A model generated the notes under the pieces. It had not been told where the DNA came from. It searched no databases and worked only from the letters and a program-made list of their open reading frames with translations. Below, one piece after another: positions 15,426-24,427 of a stretch of 33,148 nucleotides of DNA. The DNA lies in contig JAJYWB010000074.1 of the NCBI GenBank assembly GCA_021791715.1, positions 1-33,148 of the forward strand, given 5' to 3'. The first letter of the stretch is position 1. Each line of letters opens with the position of its first letter. The translations under genes and the position numbers were made by a program. The DNA is from Planctomycetota bacterium. Lineage in GTDB: Bacteria; Planctomycetota; Planctomycetia; Isosphaerales; Isosphaeraceae.

Positions 15426-16579
15426 GGATTGGGTTTGTCGTTCTCGGGGGAGCGGTTTGCATGTGCGCGATGTTAGCGGGTCGACCGGGTACCGAATCGA
15501 CCTCCGAGGAACCGTTCGAGTTCGGGAAAAGCGTCGTTCCGATCGATCACGCGTCGCTTTTACTTTCTCCTTATGTGTGGATTCGCAAAGGAGAGGGTTC
15601 CGCGGCGCGAGCCGAGGCCGTGACTCCGGGCGCCTACATCAAAGCAAGTTTTCGTGATAGCGCGACGATAGGCTTGGTCGTCGACGGCGCGGCCAACCAC
15701 GGCTGCGCGGCCGCTTCGCTTCCGGTGATTGAATTTTCGATCGACGACGGCGAGTTTCACATTGTTCGACTCAAAACGACCGAAGCGATTTATCCTCTCC
15801 GGCTCGCATCCGGGCTCGATGTCCGAGCGAATCATCATATTGAAATTATTTTTCGTGCAGCCGATTTAACGCGGGATCGGTGGCGCGCGTCGACGGCTCG
15901 TCTTCGCGTCGCGGGGTTCGAGCTCGACGAGGGAGGCTCGTTCACACGAACGGCTTCGCTCCCCAAGCGTGCGCTCGCGTTCGGCGATTCGATCACCGAG
16001 GGGGTCGGAGTCGACGGTTTATTCACATCATGGCGATCGTTGGATGTGAATAACGCTCGTGCGACTTGGTTTCCGATCGTCGCCTCCGCGCTCGAATGCG
16101 AATACGGTCAATTCGGCTCGGGGGGCCTGGGAATGACCCGAGAACTCGAGATCCCCCCGCTTTCTCGAATCTGGGATCGGTACGACGCCGAGTCTTCTCG
16201 ACTGATCGAAGGGAAGCTCGACCCCGAACCGAACTACGTCTTTTGCCTCTTGGGAACGAATGATTATGAAAAGGACATCACCGATGATTATATTCACTGG
16301 TTGACCGCGATGCGCGCGGCTTGTCCAGTCGCCTTGTTTTTTTGCATTCCGCCCCCCCTGGGAGTGCACGAAAGCGAGGTGAAGGCCGCGGTCGAGGCGC
16401 GGCGAAAAAGCGGCGATTCAAACGTGCATCTGATCGCGCTCGACGAGCTGAAGCCGGCTTTCCGCGTCGGACGCGGCGCCACCCGGTTAACGCACGACGG
16501 CGTTCACCCCTCGGCTTACGGCCACGCGATCCTCGCCGGGAGGATCGCCGTTAAAGTTCAAAGGATCTTGAACCGATGA
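15422..16579 (+). CDS. Secreted SGNH/GDSL-family esterase with N-terminal beta domain
   Basis: 385 residues with an N-terminal hydrophobic signal (1-20, containing VCMCAMLAG). Residues 30-175 form a beta-rich domain resembling the jelly-roll part of CE2-type acetyl esterases. The SGNH hydrolase follows: block I AFGDSITEG with Ser190, a Gly in GSGGLGM, block III LGTNDY with Asn280, and block V THDGVHPS with Asp359 and His362. The full catalytic set is present, so it is probably an active carbohydrate deacetylase or esterase acting outside the membrane. AAAGGA lies 7 bases before the ATG. It follows a long structured leader with its own promoter (15115) and a coupled short ORF. It could remove acyl groups from the galactoside before GH36 attack. 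Confidence 0.9.
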   Translation: MRIGFVVLGGAVCMCAMLAGRPGTESTSEEPFEFGKSVVPIDHASLLLSPYVWIRKGEGSAARAEAVTPGAYIKASFRDSATIGLVVDGAANHGCAAASLPVIEFSIDDGEFHIVRLKTTEAIYPLRLASGLDVRANHHIEIIFRAADLTRDRWRASTARLRVAGFELDEGGSFTRTASLPKRALAFGDSITEGVGVDGLFTSWRSLDVNNARATWFPIVASALECEYGQFGSGGLGMTRELEIPPLSRIWDRYDAESSRLIEGKLDPEPNYVFCLLGTNDYEKDITDDYIHWLTAMRAACPVALFFCIPPPLGVHESEVKAAVEARRKSGDSNVHLIALDELKPAFRVGRGATRLTHDGVHPSAYGHAILAGRIAVKVQRILNR

Positions 16580-16703
16580 CGCTACCGCGATCGAGCGCCG
16601 TACGTCGTTCTTTAGACGATCAATCAATTATTTAGCATGATAACGTACTCACATAAGTTATAACATGAGATTCCCAGGCGCCTAGAATCGGGACCCTTTC
16701 GCC

Positions 16704-17681
16704 ATGAAACGAGTCGTCGTGACCGATCATTCGTTCGAACCGCTCGACGTCGAGGAGGCGATCCTCGCGCCGCTCGGCTGCGTGATCGACTCGCGTCAAT
16801 GTCGCACTGTCGAAGATTTGATTCCCGTCGTCTCCGAAGCCGACGCGGTGATCACACAATTCGCGCCGGTGAACGCCGAGGTGATCGCGTCGATGCGACG
16901 CGCTCGGGTTATCGTCCGCTATGGGATCGGCGTCGACAACGTCGACCTCGACGCTGCGCGAGAGCGCGGCGTTCCGGTTTGCAACGTGCCCGATTATTGC
17001 ATCGACGAGGTGGCGGACCAGACGCTCGCGTTCATCCTAGCGTCAACACGTCAAGTTGTTTCGAATTGTCTGGGGGTTCGTCGCGGCGAATGGAAACTCG
17101 CGGTCCCGCTCGCTTCGATGCGTTCGCTCCGCGATCTGACTGTCGGAATCGTCGGTTGTGGACGGATCGGCCGCGAGGTGATTCGCCGGTTGGTTCCGTT
17201 CAAATGTCGCATCGTCGCATTCGATCCCGTCGTCTCGCCCGGCGAAATCGTCGCGTGCGGGGCGACCCCGCTCGATTTCGATCGGCTCGTCGCCGACGTC
17301 GACGTCGTTTCATTGCACTGTCCGAGCACATCCAGCACCCGTCGCATGATCAATCGAGCTGTTCTTCATCGGATGAGGCCGGGGGTCGTTTTGATCAACG
17401 TCGCCCGCGGCGATCTGATCGAAACCGAGGCGTTGATTGAAGCGTTGAAGTCGGGTCGGGTGGCGGCCGCGGCGCTCGACGTTTGCGATCCCGAGCCGAT
17501 CCCTCGAGACAGTCCGTTGCTCGCGATGGAGAACGTGATCGTCGCCTCGCACATCGCGTCGGCTTCGGTGAAAGCCGTCCGTCGGCTACGCGAAAGCGCG
17601 GCCGAAGCGGTCGCTCTTTCGATCCGGGGCGAACCGCTTCGCAACGTTGTCAACGGCGTATCACAAACAATGATTACGTAA
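16704..17681 (+). CDS. D-isomer-specific 2-hydroxyacid dehydrogenase
   Basis: 325 residues, the typical length of the short phosphoglycerate-dehydrogenase-like group without an ACT domain. The NAD-binding motif GCGRIG is at 151-156. The catalytic triad is Arg235 (NVARGDLI), Glu264 (CDPEP) and His283 (ASHIAS). The N-terminal substrate domain has RYGIGVDNVD, which binds the carboxylate. It interconverts a D-2-hydroxy acid and a 2-oxo acid with NAD(H) in the cytoplasm. It is the first of four consecutive genes for 2-oxo-acid chemistry (up to 20589). It follows the SGNH gene by 124 bp, in which I see no clear promoter. The substrate could be a sugar-derived acid such as glycerate, lactate or a deoxy-hexulosonate, but is not readable. 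Confidence 0.93.
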   Translation: MKRVVVTDHSFEPLDVEEAILAPLGCVIDSRQCRTVEDLIPVVSEADAVITQFAPVNAEVIASMRRARVIVRYGIGVDNVDLDAARERGVPVCNVPDYCIDEVADQTLAFILASTRQVVSNCLGVRRGEWKLAVPLASMRSLRDLTVGIVGCGRIGREVIRRLVPFKCRIVAFDPVVSPGEIVACGATPLDFDRLVADVDVVSLHCPSTSSTRRMINRAVLHRMRPGVVLINVARGDLIETEALIEALKSGRVAAAALDVCDPEPIPRDSPLLAMENVIVASHIASASVKAVRRLRESAAEAVALSIRGEPLRNVVNGVSQTMIT

Positions 17682-17745
17682 TCTGTTATCTGCGATCGAT
17701 TGATTAACATTGACGTCGATCGGTTGAATCCGCGAGGAACCACTG

Positions 17746-18669
17746 ATGCCGAAACCGCTGTTTGAGGGGGTTTGCGCCTCGACCGTCACACCGTTCGCCG
17801 CCGACGGTTCGTTGCGGCTCGAGCGACTGGCGCCTCATATCGACTGGATCGTCCACGAAGGAGCGAACGCGATCTCGCCGCTGGGAAGCTCGGGGGAATT
17901 TCCGGCGCTCGAGGTCGACGATCGCAAACGCGTGCTCGAAGCCGCGGTCGCTGCGAACGGCGGTCGCGTTCCGATCTTGGCGGGGACGCATCATTATTCG
18001 ACTCGATTGACGATTGAACTTTCGCGACACGCCGAGCGCGCCGGCGCCGACGCGCTCTTGATCGTCCCTCCGTATTACATGGCGCCCACGCCGGCTCAAG
18101 CGATCGAACATTACAGACGCGTCGCCGACGCGGTCTCGATCCCGATCGTTCTTTATCATAATATACCATTGACATCGGTTGATTTTAAAACCGAACACAT
18201 CGTGAAAATGTTCGAGGAGGGAACGATCGCCGGAGTGAAGATGTCCAATCCCGAGCCCGATCGCATCTGTGAATTGCTCCAGGCGACCAACCGACGGTTA
18301 ACGATTTACTGCGGGATCGATAACGTTGCGTTCGAGGGGCTTTGCCACGGCGCGCATGGTTGGATCTCGGGAATTCCGAGCATGGTTCCGAGAGCGGCTC
18401 GCAAGCTTTACGACGCGATCGCGATCCGGGGCGATCTTTCCGAGGCTCGCAAACTTTGGCGCGACCTCGCGCCGCTGATGCGGCTTCAATTTTCAGCTTA
18501 TCACGCGCGAGGCGAGGGAGCGAATTGGTTCAGCGTGATGAAAGCCGCTCTCAATATGATCGGACCCGATGTCGGAGATCCCGAACCGCCGATCCTGCCG
18601 TTGCCGAGCGAATATCACGATCCTCTCGCGCAGACGCTAAAAAACTTGGGGTATTCGGCGAAAAACTGA
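17746..18669 (+). CDS. DHDPS/N-acetylneuraminate-lyase family aldolase
   Basis: 307 residues, a full-length (beta/alpha)8 class I aldolase. Schiff-base Lys165 is in IAGVKMSN, Tyr137 in IVLYHNIP, and the carboxylate loop reads PLGSSGEF in place of the GTTGE of DapA. GAGGA is 7 bases before the ATG. Members split 2-oxo acids into pyruvate (or a semialdehyde) plus an aldehyde, or condense them: DapA, NanA, KDG aldolase and D-5-keto-4-deoxyglucarate dehydratase. A role in lysine synthesis is unlikely here because the neighbours are catabolic. A retro-aldol step on a 2-keto-3-deoxy sugar acid is the best guess. It lies 64 bp after the 2-hydroxyacid dehydrogenase. Confidence 0.92.
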   Translation: MPKPLFEGVCASTVTPFAADGSLRLERLAPHIDWIVHEGANAISPLGSSGEFPALEVDDRKRVLEAAVAANGGRVPILAGTHHYSTRLTIELSRHAERAGADALLIVPPYYMAPTPAQAIEHYRRVADAVSIPIVLYHNIPLTSVDFKTEHIVKMFEEGTIAGVKMSNPEPDRICELLQATNRRLTIYCGIDNVAFEGLCHGAHGWISGIPSMVPRAARKLYDAIAIRGDLSEARKLWRDLAPLMRLQFSAYHARGEGANWFSVMKAALNMIGPDVGDPEPPILPLPSEYHDPLAQTLKNLGYSAKN

Positions 18670-18694
18670 AAGACTAAAGGGGAATTATAACAGC

Positions 18695-19786
18695 ATGCAT
18701 ATCAAAATCAACGATTTAAAACGTTTTTGCGTGATTATGTTGGAAACGGTCGGCGTGAAGGGAATCGACGCGGCGACGACCGCCGATGCGCTGACGACCG
18801 CGGATGCGTGGGGGATTTTCACACATGGTACGAAATTGCTGGCGGGTTATCTTCCACGACTCCGCGCGGGAGGATGGAACGCGAAGGGAAAGCCGCGCGT
18901 CGACCGCGAGGGTCCCGCATGGTCGATCGTCGACGGCGACCACGCTCTTGGACAGGTCGGCGGCGTTTTCGCGATGCGGCGAGCGATGGCGATCGCTCGC
19001 AATTCTGGTCTTGCATATGTTGGTTTAAAAAATACGGGACACATCGGCGCGGCGGGGTATTTCGCGTCGTTGGCCGCGGGCGAAGGGATGATCGGCGTCG
19101 CGATGGGAAACGACATCCCAAGCGTCGCGGCGCCCAACTCTCGAGGCGCGGTCCTTGGGAGCAATCCGATCGCGTATGCGATCCCCGCGGGCGAGCGCGA
19201 CCCAATCCTTCTCGATATGGCGACCGCCGCGGTCGCGGGAGGCAAGGTGTATGCGGCGTGGCAGCGAGGCGAGCCGATCCCCCCCACGTGGATCGTCGGG
19301 CCCGACGGCAAACCGACGACCGACGGCTCCTTATATCCCGCTCACGCGTCGCTCGCTCCGATGGCGGGTCACAAGGGTTTCGGCCTCGGACTGCTCGTGG
19401 AAACGCTCGCCGGCTTGCTTACATGCGGCGCCGTCACGTGGCGGGTGGGAAGCTGGCTCTTCGACGATCCGGCCCTGCCGACGCGTCACAACGCCGCGTT
19501 TCTGGCGATCGACGTCGCGACAATCGCTCCCCACGACGAATTCTCGGCTCGCGTCGCCGCGTTGATCGACGAAATCCACGAGACGCCCAAAGCCGAAGGC
19601 GCCGAGCGGATTTTCGTTCCGGGCGAAATGGAGTGGGAACGTCGGCGAAAAGCGATCGCCGAGGGAATCGATCTCCCCCCGGACGTCCGCGACAAGTTAA
19701 AATCGATCGTCAAAGATCTACAATTAAGTGATTCATGGATCAATGAAATCGTGGTCGATTATTTCTCTAATAGGAATCAGTTATGA
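18695..19786 (+). CDS. Ldh2/MDH2-family (ComC/YiaK-type) oxidoreductase
   Basis: 363 residues of the malate/L-lactate/L-sulfolactate dehydrogenase family, which has its own fold unlike Rossmann-type lactate dehydrogenases. Seen are the active-site FTHGTKLLAGYL (His44), NTGHIGAAGYF, GSNPIAYAIP and MAGHKGFGLGLL, all family landmarks. Family reactions include L-sulfolactate, ureidoglycolate, 2,3-diketo-L-gulonate and delta-1-piperideine-2-carboxylate conversions, all with NAD(P). Together with the D-2-hydroxyacid dehydrogenase at 16704, the cluster can handle both stereoisomers of a 2-hydroxy acid. Its stop overlaps the FAH-family start by 4 bp, so the two are coupled. The substrate is unknown. 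Confidence 0.92.
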   Translation: MHIKINDLKRFCVIMLETVGVKGIDAATTADALTTADAWGIFTHGTKLLAGYLPRLRAGGWNAKGKPRVDREGPAWSIVDGDHALGQVGGVFAMRRAMAIARNSGLAYVGLKNTGHIGAAGYFASLAAGEGMIGVAMGNDIPSVAAPNSRGAVLGSNPIAYAIPAGERDPILLDMATAAVAGGKVYAAWQRGEPIPPTWIVGPDGKPTTDGSLYPAHASLAPMAGHKGFGLGLLVETLAGLLTCGAVTWRVGSWLFDDPALPTRHNAAFLAIDVATIAPHDEFSARVAALIDEIHETPKAEGAERIFVPGEMEWERRRKAIAEGIDLPPDVRDKLKSIVKDLQLSDSWINEIVVDYFSNRNQL

Positions 19787-20589
19787 AGATTCTTCGATTT
19801 ACTAACGAGACGGGAAAGACGCGGTTCGGCGCGGTTCACGCCGACGGCGGCGCGACCTTGATCGAGGGGAATATTTACGGCGAATTCCGCGATTCGGGGC
19901 GGAGGGTCGAGGTCGAAAAACTTCTCGCGCCGATCGATCCCGTCGCGATCCTTTGCATCGGTCTGAATTACAGGCGTCACGCCGAGGAGGGGAAGCAGCC
20001 GATCCCCGAGCATCCGGTGCTGTTCATGAAGTCGACTTCGTCGGTTCAGAACCCCGGCGACGCGATCGTGCTGCCGCGGCGATTGCGGAGCGACGCGGTC
20101 GATTACGAATGTGAACTCGCGGTCGTGATCGGCAAGGCGTGCAAGAACGTCGATCGATCGAGGGCGCTTGATTACGTCCTGGGATATACGTGCGCCAACG
20201 ACGTGAGTGCGCGTGATTGGCAAATGAAAAAAGGGGGCGGGCAATGGTGTCGCGGAAAAACCTTCGACACGTTCTGTCCGCTCGGTCCGGTCCTCGTCGC
20301 CAAAGACGAAATCGCGAATCCGAACGCGCTTTCGATCAAAACGATTCTCAACGGTGAAGTTATGCAGGATTGGAACACGAACGACATGATTTTCGACGTT
20401 CCGACCTTGATCGAATTTTTGAGCGGGAGCACGACGCTTCTCCCCGGCACGGTGATTTTGACGGGGACGCCGCACGGCGTGGGCGGGGCGCGCAATCCTC
20501 CCGTGTTTCTCAAGCCGGGCGACGCGATCACGGTGGAGATCGAAGCGATCGGAGCGCTTTCCAATCGCGTCGTCGCGGAAGAGATTTAA
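19783..20589 (+). CDS. Fumarylacetoacetate-hydrolase (FAH) family protein
   Basis: 268 residues. The metal-binding site is visible: DYECELAVVIG (the E-x-E ligands), then ANDVSARDWQ with its Asp. GLNYRRHAEE and GTPHGVG are other family landmarks. FAH proteins hydrolyse or decarboxylate 2,4-diketo acids; in the non-phosphorylative L-fucose and L-rhamnose routes they split 2,4-diketo-3-deoxy sugar acids into pyruvate and a hydroxy acid. AGGA lies 7 bases before the ATG, which overlaps the stop of the Ldh2-type gene. The pair would suit oxidation of a 2-keto-3-deoxy acid followed by hydrolytic cleavage, which is inference. Confidence 0.93.
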   Translation: MKILRFTNETGKTRFGAVHADGGATLIEGNIYGEFRDSGRRVEVEKLLAPIDPVAILCIGLNYRRHAEEGKQPIPEHPVLFMKSTSSVQNPGDAIVLPRRLRSDAVDYECELAVVIGKACKNVDRSRALDYVLGYTCANDVSARDWQMKKGGGQWCRGKTFDTFCPLGPVLVAKDEIANPNALSIKTILNGEVMQDWNTNDMIFDVPTLIEFLSGSTTLLPGTVILTGTPHGVGGARNPPVFLKPGDAITVEIEAIGALSNRVVAEEI

Positions 20590-20615
20590 GGTAAATGATA
20601 TGTTCCATGTATAAT
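20586..20615 (+). promoter_or_regulatory. Weak candidate promoter before the second GH36 gene
   Basis: A consensus -10 TATAAT lies at 20610-20615. The best -35 is TTAAGG (20586-20591) at 18 bp, a poor match. It is followed by an imperfect palindrome TTGAT-N8-ATCAA (20633-20650 region). It may give the GH36 gene extra transcription within the operon. Confidence 0.25.
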
Positions 20616-20695
20616 AGTAAACGGTCCGGTATTGATTGATTAATATCAAGCCGAGGCGATTTCAATTTTTTCATGCGTTTCAGACGGAACCGGAT

Positions 20696-22699
20696 ATGAA
20701 TCGTATCATCGCATTCATGTTGCTGACGTTTTTAATGCGACCGCTTTGCGGACTCGCCGCGAATTCGTTCGATCCCGAGCGATTCGGCGGCGATCTGCGC
20801 GACGCGCCGTTTTCCTTCGTTTACGACGGCGGGTCGTCGCGGGATGCTTCGGATCGATTTGAATCGCGCGATTCGGCCGTGTCGCAAGATCGAGCGAGCA
20901 AAAGCCGCGTTCGCTTCGACCGTGCGACGGGACTCGAAGTCGAATTCAAGTCGATCGAATACAAAGACATACCGGCAATCGAATGGGTTTTGCGATTCAC
21001 AAATCGGGGCGACCGCGCGACGCCGATTCTCGAAGGAGTGAACGCCGCCGACTTGGCGTTGTTTCAACAAGTCGAAGAACCCGTCGTCCTTCGTTACGCG
21101 GAAGGATCGTCTTCCAAACCGACCGATTTTCGCCCTTACGAGGCCGAACTCGCCGAGAATTCGCGATTCGCCTTGGGACCGAAACGCGGCCGATCGTCGG
21201 ACGGAGCGATGCCGTATTTTCATCTGCTTCGATCCGAATTATCTCCGGCGTCCGATGCGCCGACGGGCGTCGTTTTGGGAATCGGCTGGAGCGGTCAATG
21301 GAAGGCGGAATTCGTTCGCGAAGTCGACGGCGGGGTGCGGTTTAAAGCCGGCATGGAGCGGCTACGACTGTCGTTGCGACCGGGCGAAAGCGTCCGTTCT
21401 CCGTCGATCCTCATGATGTACCACACGGGGGACCGCGCGAAGGGATGGAACTCGTGGCGTCGATTGATGATTAAGCATTTCACTCCCCGGGCGGCGGGAA
21501 AACCCATAAGATTGCCGATAGCGGCGTCGGGCGCCGCGATTCCTTTCGAGACGTTTTCCGAATCGAATCAACTCGCCGCGATCGCCAATATCGCATCCAA
21601 AAAGTTACCTATCAACACATGGTGGATTGATGCGGGTTGGGCCTCGGGAGTCTTTCCGGCGGGAATCGGCGATCTCGACGCCGATCCGACTCGATTTCCC
21701 CGCGGCCTTCGACCGGTAGCCGACGCGGCGCATAGCGCGGGGCTCAAATTTCTTCTCTGGTTCGAGCCCGAGCGCGTGATGCCGGGGACGGAAATGTTCA
21801 AGCGACATCTCGATTGGACGCTCGCTCCCGCACGTCTAACTCCGCCTTATCTCGATCGAGCCTCGTGGCGCATCATCGATTTTTCCAACCCCGACGCGGC
21901 GGCGTTCGTCAAAGGCCATTACTCGCGACGGATTCGCGACTGGGGGGTTGATATTTATCGCAACGACTTCAACACCCCGCCGCATTTTCATTGGTGGAAC
22001 GACGAAGCCGCGGATCGGATCGGGCTCCGCGAAATTCGTCACGTCGAGGGAATGTATGATTTCTTTGATACCTTATCGCGCGAAAACCCGGGGCTCGTCG
22101 TCGATAATTGTACCGCGGGAGGGCGCCGACTCGACTTCGAAATGACGCGTCGGAGCGTCGTCCTCTGGCGATCGGATCATTGTTGGGATCCGACCGCGAC
22201 CCAGTGCATGCAGTACGGTTTATCGTATTGGCTGCCGCTGCACGGTATGGGAGCGATCTCAATCGACCCTTACAAATTCCGGAGCGGTTACGCGTCGGGA
22301 GCGTCGTACGCGCTCAATTTTTACGATTCGAACGCCGATTTCTGGGGTCCGCTTTCAAAACTGATCCAAGAATACCGATCCCTTCGCGATCTTTTCTCTC
22401 AAGATTTTTATCCCTTGACGCCCTACACGCAAGCGAACGACGCTTGGATCGCTTGCCAATATCACGATCCTGAAACGAGTGGAGGAATGATTCAAGCGTT
22501 TCGCCGCCCGGACGCAACCGACGAGACGCGTCGGCTCCGGCCGCGCGGAATCGATCCCGTAGCCGTGTATATCGTTCGAGATCTCGACGCGCCGAACGAA
22601 TCGCGGGAGGTCGCGGGACGCCTGATCATCGACGAAGGTTGGAACGTGACGATCAAGCGAAAACCGGGCGCCGCGGTTCTCGTCTATCAAAAGAAATGA
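20696..22699 (+). CDS. Second secreted GH36 alpha-galactosidase-like enzyme
   Basis: 667 residues from the ATG at 20696. The frame is open from 20636, but only from 20696 does a clean signal peptide begin (MNRIIAFMLLTFLM, cleavage near LAA/NS). The barrel motifs are TWWIDAGW (308-315), LLWFEPERV, YRNDFN with the presumed nucleophile D424, CTAGGRR and LWRSDH with the presumed acid/base D494. It shares layout and many motifs with the GH36 enzyme at 8772 but is clearly diverged, with a shorter N-terminal domain and a different substrate loop (SGVFPAG against NDGTWVN). The two probably cleave different alpha-linked substrates in the same polymer. The transporter, kinase and SDR follow on the same strand. 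Confidence 0.92.
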   Translation: MNRIIAFMLLTFLMRPLCGLAANSFDPERFGGDLRDAPFSFVYDGGSSRDASDRFESRDSAVSQDRASKSRVRFDRATGLEVEFKSIEYKDIPAIEWVLRFTNRGDRATPILEGVNAADLALFQQVEEPVVLRYAEGSSSKPTDFRPYEAELAENSRFALGPKRGRSSDGAMPYFHLLRSELSPASDAPTGVVLGIGWSGQWKAEFVREVDGGVRFKAGMERLRLSLRPGESVRSPSILMMYHTGDRAKGWNSWRRLMIKHFTPRAAGKPIRLPIAASGAAIPFETFSESNQLAAIANIASKKLPINTWWIDAGWASGVFPAGIGDLDADPTRFPRGLRPVADAAHSAGLKFLLWFEPERVMPGTEMFKRHLDWTLAPARLTPPYLDRASWRIIDFSNPDAAAFVKGHYSRRIRDWGVDIYRNDFNTPPHFHWWNDEAADRIGLREIRHVEGMYDFFDTLSRENPGLVVDNCTAGGRRLDFEMTRRSVVLWRSDHCWDPTATQCMQYGLSYWLPLHGMGAISIDPYKFRSGYASGASYALNFYDSNADFWGPLSKLIQEYRSLRDLFSQDFYPLTPYTQANDAWIACQYHDPETSGGMIQAFRRPDATDETRRLRPRGIDPVAVYIVRDLDAPNESREVAGRLIIDEGWNVTIKRKPGAAVLVYQKK

Positions 22700-22700
22700 T

Positions 22701-22729
22701 CGGCGGCGACGAGGGGTCGAACGCCGTTT
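22701..22729 (+). terminator. Candidate terminator after the second GH36 gene
   Basis: CGGCG (701-705) pairs with CGCCG (722-726), and CGAC (707-710) with GTCG (716-719), around a GAGGG loop with a small internal mismatch. TTTAGATT follows. It begins 1 base after the stop codon. The T-tract is short, so it may only attenuate. Confidence 0.4.
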
Positions 22730-22779
22730 AGATTCATAATCACCAACAGATTTACTTTACTTGAATAAGGAATATTTTT

Positions 22780-24369
22780 ATGATTTTGGGCTCCGACGAC
22801 AAATCCGATTCTCGCTTGCCCGCGTGGGAGATCGCGGATTTACCCGATCCCGAGCCGCTTTCTTGGCGGAATTGGAAAAGTTTCGTCGGTCCCGGCGTGG
22901 TGATGATGGGGATACAGATCGGCGGCGGCGAATGGCTGTTCGGGCCTCAGGTGACCGCGAGATACGGCGGGGGGCTGATGTGGATCGCGACGATCGCGAT
23001 CGTTCTGCAAGTATTTTACAATCTTGAATGCGGCCGATATGCGCTTTATTGCGGCGAGCCGGTGCTGACGGGATTCATGCGGTTGTCGCCGGGGCCTCGG
23101 TTTTGGATCGGGGCGATTTTGCTGATGAACGTCGGCGCGTTGATTCCAGGACTTTCCACTCATGGGGCGGCGATTCTCGCGTCGATCTTCCTCGACCGTC
23201 CTCCGGGTGTGGAGGATCGTCGATTGGTGCTGATTTTGGCGCACGTTTGTCTGATCGGCGTCGCGGCGCCGGTGCTCGTCGGCGGAAAGGTTTATAATAT
23301 GCTTCAAGCCGTGATGACAATTAAAGTTTTATACGTATTAGGTTTTTGTTTAATAATCGGCGTTTTATTTGTTTCTTCCGAGCATTGGTTGAACGTGTTC
23401 GGCGGGTTCGTCAATTTCGCGGGGGTTCCGGTGGCCGACGGTCGCGGCGGCGAGAGGGTCGTCAACGCGGCGCTCTATTATCGCGACCACGGAGTTTGGC
23501 CGACGATTTCGCTCGCCAACATCGCGGTGTTGGGGGCGTTCGCGGGTTACGCGGGAGGGGGCGGATTGGCGAATTCGACTTACAGCAATTTCGTTCGCGA
23601 CAAAGGTTGGGGGATGGGTCGGCGAGTCGGCGCGATCGCTAGCGCGATCGGCGGTAAGAATATCACGCTGAGTCATGTCGGCAAAAGATTTTCAATAACC
23701 GACGATAATATGAGGCGATGGCTCGGCTGGCGGCGATACGTTCTCGCCGATCAGGCTTTCATCTGGACCGCGGGATGTTTTATGGGGATGGCTTTGCCGG
23801 CGCTGTTGTCGCTCGAATTCGCGCGATATTCGACGCTCCAGGGAGTCGCGTCCAAACTCGACTGGGCTCAGGCGCTGATCACCGCCGACGGGCTGCGCCA
23901 CGCGCCCCGGTTCGGTGCGGTCGTCTCCAGAATTTTATGGGGGTCGGCGCTCGTCGCGGGGCTCGCCGTGATGCTTCCCAGTCAGATGTCGATCGTCGAC
24001 GATTTCAGTCGACGCTGGACCGACGCGATCTGGACCGCGAACGCGCGGGTGCGTCGCACTTTCCAACCCGATCAGGTAAAGTGGATCTATTATGGAATTC
24101 TTTCCGCTTATATACTTTGGTCGTTCTTATTCGTGAACTTGTTTTCGACACCCAAGCTGATGACGATCGTGATCGCCAATTTGAACAACGTCGCGATCGG
24201 AACGACTTCGTTCTTGTTGATCCGGGTTAATCATCGCCTGCTTCCTCCCGAGTTGCGTCCGGGACCGATCGCGACGATCGGCGTGCTTTGCTGCGGCGCG
24301 TTCTATCTGGGATTGGCGGGGCTCGTCTTCTACGCCCAGGTCGTCCCTCTTGTCGTTCATTCGCCGTGA
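22780..24369 (+). CDS. Nramp-like APC-superfamily transporter lacking the metal motif
   Basis: 529 residues with about eleven hydrophobic segments. The first helix, GPGVVMMGIQIGGGEW (37-52), matches Nramp/MntH helix 1 in position, but the metal-binding DPGN motif is replaced by GGGE (48-51). The helix-6 region (LGAFAGYAGGGGLANSTY) likewise has Gly/Ala/Asn where Nramp has MPHN. It is therefore probably not a Mn/Fe importer. AAGGA lies 8 bases before the ATG. It stands between a GH36 gene and a sugar kinase gene, which suggests uptake of an organic solute, by proton or sodium symport, as the counterpart of the ABC importer in the left operon. The fold call is reasonable; the substrate is unknown. 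Confidence 0.8.
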   Translation: MILGSDDKSDSRLPAWEIADLPDPEPLSWRNWKSFVGPGVVMMGIQIGGGEWLFGPQVTARYGGGLMWIATIAIVLQVFYNLECGRYALYCGEPVLTGFMRLSPGPRFWIGAILLMNVGALIPGLSTHGAAILASIFLDRPPGVEDRRLVLILAHVCLIGVAAPVLVGGKVYNMLQAVMTIKVLYVLGFCLIIGVLFVSSEHWLNVFGGFVNFAGVPVADGRGGERVVNAALYYRDHGVWPTISLANIAVLGAFAGYAGGGGLANSTYSNFVRDKGWGMGRRVGAIASAIGGKNITLSHVGKRFSITDDNMRRWLGWRRYVLADQAFIWTAGCFMGMALPALLSLEFARYSTLQGVASKLDWAQALITADGLRHAPRFGAVVSRILWGSALVAGLAVMLPSQMSIVDDFSRRWTDAIWTANARVRRTFQPDQVKWIYYGILSAYILWSFLFVNLFSTPKLMTIVIANLNNVAIGTTSFLLIRVNHRLLPPELRPGPIATIGVLCCGAFYLGLAGLVFYAQVVPLVVHSP

Positions 24370-24427
24370 GGAATCGGCGATCGCTCTTTTCATCATACGT
24401 TATAGATTTTTTTCACGGGCGGTATTT

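Noticed and set aside
17746..18669. DapA of lysine biosynthesis
   Set aside because: The carboxylate loop differs from DapA (GSSGE for GTTGE), and all neighbours are catabolic.
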